Source: Pseudomonadota bacterium (GTDB lineage: Bacteria > Myxococcota > Polyangia > Polyangiales > Polyangiaceae). Taken from it: 16,395 bases of DNA. Positions 11,301 to 16,395 of the stretch are shown here, one piece after another. Where the stretch lies: the NCBI GenBank assembly GCA_023419055.1, contig JAEZYO010001016.1:1-16395 (forward strand). Direction: 5' to 3'. The position numbers and the translations under genes were made by a program. Position 1 is the first letter of the stretch. Each line of letters begins with the position of its first letter. Under the pieces are notes generated by a model. It did no database searches, was not told where the DNA came from, and saw only the letters and a list, made by a program, of their open reading frames with translations.

Positions 11301-12410
11301 CTCCTCGTCGTGGACAACGAGCTCGAGACCTTGAGCGGAATCGAGACGCTGACCGGGCTCACCTACTTGGCGGTCGACGGCAACTCGCTCACGAACCTGA
11401 ACGAGGTGTCGGGGCTCCTACAGCTGTCCGAGCTCCGGGCGGCGAACAACGACATCGACTCGCTCGCCGCGCTGTCGGGCCTCCCGAACCTCACCTACCT
11501 CGACGTGAGCAGCAATCTGCTGTCCTCGACGAGCGGCCTCTCGAACCTCACCAAGCTCGACACGCTGACGCTGGCGTACAATTTCCTGCCCAACCTCAAC
11601 GGGGTCTCGTCGCTCACCGCGCTCGTCAACCTGCACGCCTACAACAACCAGATCACGACGCTGACCGCGCTTGCCAGCCATCCAAGCCTCGTGAACTTGA
11701 GCGTCGGCGGGAACGCATTGACCTCCCTCGCGGGCTTGAGCGGGCTTTCGAAGCTAGGGTACCTCGACGCGAGCAACAATCCGCTCGGGTCCTTGAATGG
11801 GCTCGCCAACCTGCCGAAGCTCACCACGCTCCAGGTCCACGGCAGCAACTTGCCGGACGCTTCCGGCGTGGGCGCCGTGCCTTCACTCACGCTCCTGCTC
11901 CTCAGGGACAACCAGCTTACGAGCCTTGCGCCGCTAGCGGGGCTCGTGAACCTCGAGCAGCTGAACGTCAGCCAGAATGCGCTCACGAGCCTCGAGACTC
12001 TGCCGAGCTTGCCCAGCCTCCAAACGCTCGACGTCCAGGAGAACCTCCTCACGAACGTCAGCGGCGTGGAACAGGCGCCCCACCTGTCGAGCTTCTACGC
12101 CAACGACAACTCTCTCACTTCGATCGCGGCGCTCGCGAACCTTCAGCAGCTGAGGTCCCTCCACCTCGATCGGAACACGATCGACGACATCTCGCCCCTC
12201 GCCGGCCTCGCAGAGCTCAACTACATCGGCCTCTACTCGAACGCTTTGACCAGCATCGGTGCCTTGGTCGCAAACCCTGGAGTCGGCGACGGAGACGCGG
12301 TCGACGTCCAGGTGAACCCGCTGAATTGCGAAACCGAGTCCGCGAACGTCAGTGCCCTCGCCGAGCGCGGAGTCAGCATTCTTTCGAGCTGCCCCATCAT
12401 CACGAACTAA
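8322..12410 (+). CDS. Giant lipoprotein with two capped leucine-rich-repeat solenoids
   Basis: A 1362-residue predicted surface or periplasmic lipoprotein. The signal peptide ends in the lipobox-like ILPGC, with C24 as the lipidation site; Pro at -2 is unusual. Residues about 30-325 form a Cys-rich region without a recognised domain (PTYTPGAERRGG near the middle). A Gly/Glu-rich tether (about 327-341) follows. LRR module 1 spans 344-594: an N-cap, seven 22-residue repeats (399-552) and a C-cap. Module 2 spans 598-1362: a second N-cap, thirty repeats (652-1317) and a second C-cap. Repeats follow the SDS22/internalin-like pattern LxxLxxLxLxxNxIxDLSPLA. Such solenoids normally bind proteins. The ATG start is chosen because it gives the signal peptide directly. 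A candidate terminator follows the stop. The ligand and function are unknown; adhesion or cell-cell contact is only a possibility. Confidence 0.9.
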   Translation: MGSGFARFAGALALTVASGILPGCSDSEPPKGQLMVVLSTDMSIPKDVARIIVKVATDGGRKYEFDYEIAPDGQFYLPGTLAIVEGKRARERVEVSALGIRGEGDEKEARVLAKVITTLPESRLAMLNLPIQWLCDESAVPLDDENYRSSCEPEDGVELTCVAGECVPAEVDEASLPTYTPGAERRGGNGALNEGCFDTVACLAAGEDIAPDEDCTIEVPDDGRDMNVGLRMKRGEDGICDEEDPESPCYVALDKSDRYGWRETKKASGVRSLELPSAVCKKLAAGKFESVRVTAACPTKQEGSATCGPWSSVGEPTKPVPTGPIVDGEGGAGGEGGGGNEPVDCDSGPLTFDDPKLEQAVREVAGKESGDLTSSDVKDLTELVAKNLGVKSLRGVECLTSLKKLDLSKNEISDLSSLGKLEALRELDASENQIEDASPLAQLVNLIELDLRGNPIGDFDFLRALTALRVLDLSNTGIEDLAVLSELVELEELTLSSNGIKSVQALGALVKLVALYLDDNEITDVSGLEALSALEFLNLDGNAIQSLDSLLLLANFGPGDTLSLGGNPLSCQSEASKIGALEAKGVTLVSDCPSSGIDCDGALEFASPAIENQVRLAVGEPTGELTRDDVADLTTLKVNGYSLVSLEGLECLTALEDLELQGNQIADLSPLATLIGLEHLNLYANRVVDPSPLAGLSNLRSLNLTYNQLTSIASLSGMPKLETLILSGNVPADLGPLSTLPALVSLDVSNGSLSDLNGLADLTRLTSLTVDGNPLGELTGIEVFTRLKTLSARSVAVADLSPLEELATLESLNLQSNNVTDLTPLAGLPKLAKLDVSYNDNLSSLSGISGSSSLRELYAAADDITSLEGLAGLAGLKVLDLSTFSGSGNAVSDLSPLAGLTSLETLSLTYNVITSISTLSSLTALKSVSLDGNPIADLSPLANHASLETLTLTDCSLTTLAGLTALPKLKRLDASYNQVTSLASLANLSSLQELLVVDNELETLSGIETLTGLTYLAVDGNSLTNLNEVSGLLQLSELRAANNDIDSLAALSGLPNLTYLDVSSNLLSSTSGLSNLTKLDTLTLAYNFLPNLNGVSSLTALVNLHAYNNQITTLTALASHPSLVNLSVGGNALTSLAGLSGLSKLGYLDASNNPLGSLNGLANLPKLTTLQVHGSNLPDASGVGAVPSLTLLLLRDNQLTSLAPLAGLVNLEQLNVSQNALTSLETLPSLPSLQTLDVQENLLTNVSGVEQAPHLSSFYANDNSLTSIAALANLQQLRSLHLDRNTIDDISPLAGLAELNYIGLYSNALTSIGALVANPGVGDGDAVDVQVNPLNCETESANVSALAERGVSILSSCPIITN
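9516..9977 (+). repeat. LRR module 1: seven tandem 66-bp (22-residue) repeats
   Basis: Residues 399-552 of the LRR lipoprotein break into seven units of exactly 22 residues, starting LTSLKKLDLSKNEISDLSSL. The module is closed on the N side by a cap holding C345 and C398, and on the C side by NFGPGDTLSLGGNPLSC with C571 and C592. Repeats are conserved at protein level and only loosely at DNA level, so recent slippage is unlikely here. Confidence 0.88.
10275..12272 (+). repeat. LRR module 2: thirty tandem ~66-bp repeats
   Basis: Residues 652-1317 split into thirty units: twenty-eight of 22 residues, one of 23 (828-850) and one of 27 (873-899). The first begins LTALEDLELQGNQIADLSPL. N-cap cysteines are C599 and C651; C-cap cysteines are C1336 and C1357. 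Unit 14 carries a cysteine (C955) where most units have the ladder asparagine. Counting the units from the first cap to the second accounts for every residue. Confidence 0.88.
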
Positions 12411-12430
12411 TACCTATGGAGCTGCCGGGT

Positions 12431-12453
12431 GCGCTGAAAGCAGCGCCGGTTTC
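12431..12453 (+). terminator. Candidate intrinsic terminator after the LRR gene
   Basis: GCGCTG (12431-12436) and CAGCGC (12441-12446) form a perfect 6-bp stem with an AAAG tetraloop, starting 20 nt after the LRR stop codon. A short TTT run at 12450-12452 follows within CCGGTTTCG. The T-tract is poor, so termination may be partial or Rho-assisted. Confidence 0.45.
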
Positions 12454-12500
12454 GTCCGACTTTCGAGCCCTGAGCGGGACCCGACGGAAATAGCGCTTGG

Positions 12501-12516
12501 GCCCGCCGGGGCGGGC
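12501..12516 (+). other. GC-rich hairpin in the leader of the lipoprotein/metallophosphoesterase pair
   Basis: GCCCGC (12501-12506) and GCGGGC (12511-12516) form a perfect 6-bp stem with a CGGG loop. It ends 17 nt before the ribosome site of the next gene and has no T-tract. It might stabilise the mRNA, modulate translation, or be chance in GC-rich DNA. Confidence 0.35.
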
Positions 12517-12540
12517 GTGCGATGTTCGGGGACGGAGAGG

Positions 12541-13137
12541 ATGATGAGGGAAAGAGGAATCCTGCCTTTCGCAGGACGCCGGGCGCTCGGCGCGGCGCTC
12601 GTGACGCTAGGGCTCCTGGGTGCCGTGGGAGGCTGCTCGTCGCGGCGCATCGACGCAGTAGTGGCCCCAATCCCGGAGCGGGAGCGACGCTCGGACGCGA
12701 TCGACATCACGGACTTCAAGGCGGCGCGCCCGAAGATCATGATCGCCCTCACCCAGGTGGTTCGCCCCGAGACCCGAGACGATCCGGCCGCCGCTGCCGC
12801 GGTCTCGGGCGACCTCGAGAAGACGTACGGGAGCCTCCTCGACGCGCTCGCGCGCGCGGCGCCCTTGTCAGCGGCCGAACTGTCGGACCACGCCCTCACT
12901 CATCTATTCGAGAACCCCTCGACCGACGAGCCTCGGGTCTATCGCGGCTACGACACGCGCTTGGTCGGGGGCACCGTGTACGGCGACATCCTGGTGCTCG
13001 TGCACAAGGACGTCGCGTTCGCGTTCTATCGAGCGAACCCCGACGTCGCCGACAGCGCACCTCCGCCCGCGGCGAGCGCGTCGAACTTCCTGGTTCTGTT
13101 CCCGTCCAAAATTCTCTTCGATCGAGAGGACAACTAG
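12541..13137 (+). CDS. Unrecognised lipoprotein, coupled to the downstream metallophosphoesterase
   Basis: A 198-residue predicted lipoprotein that I do not recognise. ATG 12541 (or ATG 12544) gives MMRERGILPFAGRR, a hydrophobic stretch GAALVTLGLLGAVG and a lipobox ending at C32 (AVGGC). GGAGAGG at 12534-12540 is the ribosome site; spacing slightly favours 12544. The mature part starts with a short charged linker, continues with a mixed alpha/beta region including ITDFKAARPKIMIALTQV, and ends with an Ala/Pro-rich stretch followed by NFLVLFPSKILFDRE. C32 is its only cysteine. An earlier in-frame start at 12352 would read through the end of the LRR gene and mask the signal peptide, so it is rejected. 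The TAG stop directly touches the ATG of the next gene. No enzymatic motif is visible. Confidence 0.8.
   Translation: MMRERGILPFAGRRALGAALVTLGLLGAVGGCSSRRIDAVVAPIPERERRSDAIDITDFKAARPKIMIALTQVVRPETRDDPAAAAAVSGDLEKTYGSLLDALARAAPLSAAELSDHALTHLFENPSTDEPRVYRGYDTRLVGGTVYGDILVLVHKDVAFAFYRANPDVADSAPPPAASASNFLVLFPSKILFDREDN
13125..13130 (+). promoter_or_regulatory. Ribosome binding site inside the upstream lipoprotein gene
   Basis: AGAGGA lies within the last codons of the lipoprotein gene, 7 nt before ATG 13138. Because the upstream stop TAG (13135-13137) touches that ATG, terminating ribosomes would stand on the site, indicating translational coupling. Confidence 0.6.
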
Positions 13138-14301
13138 ATGAGCGCCGACCAAGGACACCAGGCGGTACTGGACGCGTTGTTTTCGCTGAAGCAGGCGAAC
13201 CTGATCGAAAACGTCTGGCTCTTGTCGCGGCTGAAGGCGTCCTACTGGCTCGATCCGCTGGACTCGAGCGAAATCTTGTTCTTCATCCCGGATCTCCATC
13301 TCGTCTCGCATAGGCAGGAGAGCGGCTTTTCGTGCTCCTTCAACAAGGCGACTCGGACGCAGCCAATCGCGCGCCAGCGCTTGCTGGAAGCGTTGGTCGG
13401 GGCGCTCGTGCCGCTCAAGCAGTCGCTCGCTGCGGCGGGGAGGACGCTCCGTTCTTACCAGCTCGGTGACTTCATCGATTTCTGGCGGCAAGGCGACTTC
13501 GATCTCCTGCGTCGGACGACCGTGAAGACTCTCGCCGCGAGCGTGTTGCTGGATTACGAGGGCCTGATCCGGCCGCTCGCGTCGCGCACCAATGGCTTGG
13601 GCGCGCAGTTCGTCAACGGCAATCACGATCCCTTCTTGGGTGAGCTCGACGAGCTCAACACGAAGCGAGGCTGGTTCGCCTACAACCAGACGACCTTCCG
13701 CCCGCACGTGCTCATCACGCACGGCGACCTCTTCGATCCCTTCGAGAGGGGCGCGCCCGAAGCGTTGAAGGAGCAGGCGGTACGCGTGTTCGGGCCGGAT
13801 CGTGAAGCGGGGACCTACTCGTGCCCGACGGCGGCCGCCACGCTCCGCGGCTCCAAAGCGCCCTGCGTGATCCCCTCCGTGACGGCCCACCTCGATCCAG
13901 TCGTGAACGTGAACAGCGTGCGTGTTCACCTCGATGGGATGGGGAAGCTGACCCAAAACTCCGTCGCCGAGCTCCGCGAAACTCACGGACTCCTTCCCGA
14001 CGCGACGCGAGCGGTGCTCTCGCTGCGCAGCGGAGACAACGCGACGAAGACCCGCCTCGACTTGCCGCTCGCTCAAGCAGACATTCGCTTGCTCGTGGTG
14101 GGGCACAGCCACCACGCGCGCACCATCTCCGTGACGGGTCCGGACGGCGGCCCGCTCTTTACGCTGATGGACGTCGGCGCGTGGATCGAGAACGTCCGAA
14201 TCAACGACGGCGCGGCTGTCCCCAGCAATCAGATCGGCGTCGTTTGCGGGGACGACATCCGCATCTATCAACTGCAGGCGGCAACGACCCTGTACTCCTG
14301 A
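13138..14301 (+). CDS. Calcineurin-like metallophosphoesterase
   Basis: A 387-residue protein with the full set of metallophosphoesterase metal-binding motifs: PDLHL with D52 and H54, GDFIDFW with D111 and D114, NGNHD at 160-164 (N162 and H163 being the metal and catalytic pair), H195 in THGDLFD, and GHSHH at 322-326. It should use two metal ions to hydrolyse a phosphomono- or diester; the substrate (protein, nucleotide, lipid or nucleic acid) cannot be told. A segment of about 125 residues separates H195 from GHSHH. That is longer than in minimal family members, and it contains two cysteines (C229, C243). No signal peptide or membrane segment is visible, so it is predicted cytoplasmic, unlike its translationally coupled partner. 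The gene ends 64 bp before the convergent PIMT gene. Confidence 0.9.
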   Translation: MSADQGHQAVLDALFSLKQANLIENVWLLSRLKASYWLDPLDSSEILFFIPDLHLVSHRQESGFSCSFNKATRTQPIARQRLLEALVGALVPLKQSLAAAGRTLRSYQLGDFIDFWRQGDFDLLRRTTVKTLAASVLLDYEGLIRPLASRTNGLGAQFVNGNHDPFLGELDELNTKRGWFAYNQTTFRPHVLITHGDLFDPFERGAPEALKEQAVRVFGPDREAGTYSCPTAAATLRGSKAPCVIPSVTAHLDPVVNVNSVRVHLDGMGKLTQNSVAELRETHGLLPDATRAVLSLRSGDNATKTRLDLPLAQADIRLLVVGHSHHARTISVTGPDGGPLFTLMDVGAWIENVRINDGAAVPSNQIGVVCGDDIRIYQLQAATTLYS

Positions 14302-14312
14302 ACGCGTGAGGC

Positions 14313-14330
14313 GCCCGCTCGATGACGGGC
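14313..14330. terminator. Weak hairpin between convergent genes
   Basis: GCCCG (14313-14317) and CGGGC (14326-14330) form a 5-bp stem with an 8-nt loop, 11 nt after the metallophosphoesterase stop. No T-tract follows on either strand. It is the best terminator-like structure in the 64 bp gap between converging genes, but chance is a fair explanation. Confidence 0.25.
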
Positions 14331-14365
14331 TCTCGGTGCGTCACTTCCATTCGAGGCCGGGCACC

Positions 14366-15142
14366 TCAGTCCTTCGGGACCATGGGCACGAAGCGGACGC
14401 CGCCGAGCTCCTCCGCTTCGAGCTCACCGCCCCGCTTGCGATAGCGATAGAGGGTCTGGATCCCGTTTTCGCCTCCCACCGGCGCCACCAGGACTCCGCC
14501 TTCGGCGAGTTGCGAAACCAACGCCGGCGGGAGCTCGGGCGGTGCCGCGGTGAGCATGATGCGCTCGAAGGGGGCAAACTCGGGCCAACCGCGGTAACCG
14601 TCCCCGACGCGCACGCTGACGTTCTCGTAGCCGAGCTCCCGGAGTCGCTTTCGGGCGAGCTCCCCGAGCTCGGGAACGATCTCGATGGTGTAAACGTGCT
14701 TCGATAGCAGCGACAAGATCGCGGCCTGATAACCGGAGCCCGTCCCGATCTCGAGCACGCGCTCGTCTCCGTCGAGCTCGAGCGCCTGAGTCATGAGCGC
14801 GACCAGGCTCGGCTGCGAGATGGTCTGCTCGTGGCCGATGGGCAGCGGATGATCTTCGTACGCCTCGCTCATGGAGGCTCGCGGGACGAAGGCGTGCCGC
14901 GGTACGCGGCGCATCGCCTCGATCACCTTCGGCTCGACGACGTCGCCACGATCGAGGATCTGCTCGACCAAGTCGCCTCGGTAACTCTTGGCCTCGGGCG
15001 GATCGAGCGCGGAAGCGTCGGGGCGAGAGAGCTTCGCGCTGGCCCGCTCCTGCTCGCCGCTCCCTGCGCTCGAGGCCGGCGTGGGGGACGGCCCCTGTTG
15101 ACAGCCGCAGAGGAAGGCCACGATACCGAAGAGCCGTTGCAC
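14366..15142 (-). CDS. pcm: Protein-L-isoaspartate O-methyltransferase with lipoprotein-type N-terminus
   Basis: A 258-residue protein. Residues about 54-258 form a complete PIMT domain: LVEQILDRGDVVEPKVIEAM, the signature PIGHEQTISQP (101-111), SAM-binding loop VLEIGTGSGYQ (129-139), GDGYRGW (180-186) and LTAAPPELPPALVSQL. PIMT methylates L-isoaspartyl residues in aged proteins with SAM, starting their repair, and is usually cytoplasmic. Here about 53 extra residues precede the domain: MQRLFGIVAFLCGC with a lipobox ending at C14, then a Ser/Pro/Ala/Glu-rich linker. The start used is GTG at 15142-15140, with no clear Shine-Dalgarno. An internal TTG (codon 58) could yield a cytosolic form but sits at the domain edge. 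The upstream kinase gene ends 32 nt away on the same strand, so the two are probably cotranscribed. Confidence 0.93.
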   Translation of the reverse strand: MQRLFGIVAFLCGCQQGPSPTPASSAGSGEQERASAKLSRPDASALDPPEAKSYRGDLVEQILDRGDVVEPKVIEAMRRVPRHAFVPRASMSEAYEDHPLPIGHEQTISQPSLVALMTQALELDGDERVLEIGTGSGYQAAILSLLSKHVYTIEIVPELGELARKRLRELGYENVSVRVGDGYRGWPEFAPFERIMLTAAPPELPPALVSQLAEGGVLVAPVGGENGIQTLYRYRKRGGELEAEELGGVRFVPMVPKD

Positions 15143-15174
15143 GAGCGATCGGAGAGCAAGACGCGGGCCACCGC

Positions 15175-16395
15175 TCAGTCGAGCAGAGGCAACTTCACCC
15201 GGAAAGTCGTCCCGACGCCGAGCTCGGAGTCGACGGAGATCTTGCCTTGATGCTCCTCGACGGCGCTCCGCACCACGCTCAGCCCGAGCCCCGTCCCGCT
15301 CGCGTCTTTGGTCGTGAAGAAGGGGGAAAACAGGCGCTTTCTCACCTCCTCGCTCATACCCACGCCGGTGTCCTGCACGCTGAGCTCGACCTCGCGCTCA
15401 GCCACCGTGAGCGTGATCCGGATGTCCCCGCCGTCGGGCATCGCGTCGCGCGCATTCGTGATGAGGTTGAGGACCGCCTGCTGAAGCCGCGCTTCGTTTC
15501 CGTAAACCTGGATCGGGCCGGTCGCGTCGGTGGACACCAGCACGCGATGCCGCCGCCCGAGCACGTGATTCATGAGCCCCTGCAGGTCGAGGACGAGCGC
15601 GCGCAGATCGATGGCGGTGCGGCTGACGGTGCCTGCCTTGCCGAACTGGAGCATGGACCTCGTGAGCGCGCTCGCCGTCTTGATCGCGGACTGGAGCTCC
15701 TGAGTGGCCTCTTCCGAGCCCGGCCGCTGCTGGACTTCGAGCGCGGCCATCTGAATGACGTGCAACAGGTTGTTGAAATCGTGCGCGGCGCCTGCTGCGA
15801 GCTGCCCGACGTGAGCGAGCCGTTGTGCTCGCGCTAGCTCCTCGGCCGCGAGCGCCCGGCTTGCCTCGGCTTCGATGGCCCCGGTGGTCTCCTCCAGCAT
15901 CACGAGCAGGAGCGGTCGCTGGTGGTCCGGGTGGCTCCAGCGGCGCACGGCCCAGCGAAAGTAGTGACGCCTGCCCTCCGCGTCCGTCGCGGATTCTTCC
16001 GTCGAGCTCGCCTCGCTCCCCCGCGCGCTCGTCTGCTCGATGGCGCTCTCGAGGCCGTGCAGAGGAGCCGGGAGGACGCGTGAAAGCGGCACGCCGAGGC
16101 TCGACGCCGGCAGAATGCGGCTCCAGCTCAGGCTGAAAGCTTGCAAGCAGGAGTCGGAGCTGAGACACGCGACGGGAACGGGCACCTTCTCGAGGAAGAA
16201 GCGCAGCTGCTCGGTGTTCGCGTCCACCTGCGCGGTCAGGTAACTGCGCCCGATTTCGAGCAAGAACAACCCCCAGAGCAAGGGGACGACGATCGAGATC
16301 TCGTCGCCGATCGTGTCGGCCCATCCGACCCCGCTCCACTCCAGGACGTTCACGACGTGGCCGCTCACCAGCATGGCCAGGAGCCCGAACAGGAC
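15175..16395 (-). CDS. Membrane sensor histidine kinase, 5' end outside the window
   Basis: The reading frame is open to the right edge; 406 residues are visible and the start lies beyond 16395. The visible N-terminus (VLFGLLAMLVSGHVV, then ISIVVPLLWGLFLLEIG) suggests membrane helices, so more may lie outside. A PAS-like region follows (about 60-170 of the visible chain). The dimerisation helix carries the phospho-accepting histidine in GAAHDFNNLLHVI (His codon at 15783-15781). The ATPase domain has the N box NLITNARDAMPDGG, G1 QDTGVGMS, F box FSPFFTTK and G2 GTGLGLS, all intact. It should autophosphorylate on signal and pass phosphate to a response regulator; no receiver domain or regulator gene is present in the window. 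The downstream PIMT gene follows after 32 nt, implying one transcript. The sensed signal is unknown. Confidence 0.93.
   Translation of the reverse strand, partial: VLFGLLAMLVSGHVVNVLEWSGVGWADTIGDEISIVVPLLWGLFLLEIGRSYLTAQVDANTEQLRFFLEKVPVPVACLSSDSCLQAFSLSWSRILPASSLGVPLSRVLPAPLHGLESAIEQTSARGSEASSTEESATDAEGRRHYFRWAVRRWSHPDHQRPLLLVMLEETTGAIEAEASRALAAEELARAQRLAHVGQLAAGAAHDFNNLLHVIQMAALEVQQRPGSEEATQELQSAIKTASALTRSMLQFGKAGTVSRTAIDLRALVLDLQGLMNHVLGRRHRVLVSTDATGPIQVYGNEARLQQAVLNLITNARDAMPDGGDIRITLTVAEREVELSVQDTGVGMSEEVRKRLFSPFFTTKDASGTGLGLSVVRSAVEEHQGKISVDSELGVGTTFRVKLPLLD

Noticed and set aside
9516..12272. Tandem repeat array as CRISPR or satellite DNA
   Set aside because: The roughly 66-bp period is fully explained by in-frame 22-residue leucine-rich repeats; the units diverge in DNA sequence and there are no identical repeats with unique spacers.
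12352..12540. Earlier start for the lipoprotein at 12541
   Set aside because: It would overlap the LRR gene end, has no domain support and would bury the signal peptide and lipobox inside the protein; a ribosome site lies directly before 12541/12544.
12904..14271. 455-residue minus-strand open frame opposite the lipoprotein/metallophosphoesterase pair
   Set aside because: It overlaps both coupled genes, shows no domain and has antisense-type composition; the plus-strand gene has all metallophosphoesterase motifs.

Overview
The window is GC-rich (about two thirds G+C by eye) and densely coded on both strands. It reads like a chromosomal stretch from a myxobacterium-like deltaproteobacterium, probably near the Polyangiales. 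That placement is an inference. It rests on strong G/C third-position bias, PEGA/TPR and VWA lipoproteins with Gly/Ser linkers, an M1 aminopeptidase carrying a HEAT tail, and a very large leucine-rich-repeat lipoprotein. I see no rRNA, tRNA, CRISPR array, insertion sequence, phage or integrase signature. Every intergenic gap is shorter than 150 bp.

Layout. (1) Positions 1-2278, minus strand: a RecD2-type helicase, followed 38 nt downstream by the first 25 codons of a GreA/GreB-family elongation factor that runs off the left edge. (2) Positions 2279-2422: a divergent control region with a 9+9 inverted repeat overlapping a candidate promoter. (3) Positions 2423-5835, plus strand: an M1 metallo-aminopeptidase with C-terminal HEAT repeats, coiled coil and basic tail, overlapping by ATGA an enoyl-CoA hydratase. 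(4) Positions 5972-7195, plus: a VWA-domain lipoprotein. It converges on a TPR/PEGA membrane-anchored protein (7212-8231, minus). (5) Positions 8322-12410, plus: a 1362-residue lipoprotein with a Cys-rich N-terminal region and two separately capped LRR solenoids of 7 and 30 repeats. (6) Positions 12541-14301, plus: an unrecognised lipoprotein directly abutting (TAG/ATG, no spacer) a calcineurin-like metallophosphoesterase. (7) Positions 14366-16395, minus: a membrane histidine kinase (5' end beyond the right edge), then 32 nt later a protein-L-isoaspartate methyltransferase whose N-terminus looks like a lipoprotein signal peptide.

How the parts relate. The left third is housekeeping (DNA helicase, transcription factor, peptidase, acyl-CoA metabolism). 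From 5972 onward the window is dominated by envelope proteins: four predicted lipoproteins, one Sec-exported single-pass protein and one membrane sensor kinase. I find no single new multi-gene system that the sequence proves. The best leads are the apparently exported PIMT coupled to a kinase gene, the translationally coupled lipoprotein/metallophosphoesterase pair, and the duplicated LRR modules with matching four-cysteine caps.
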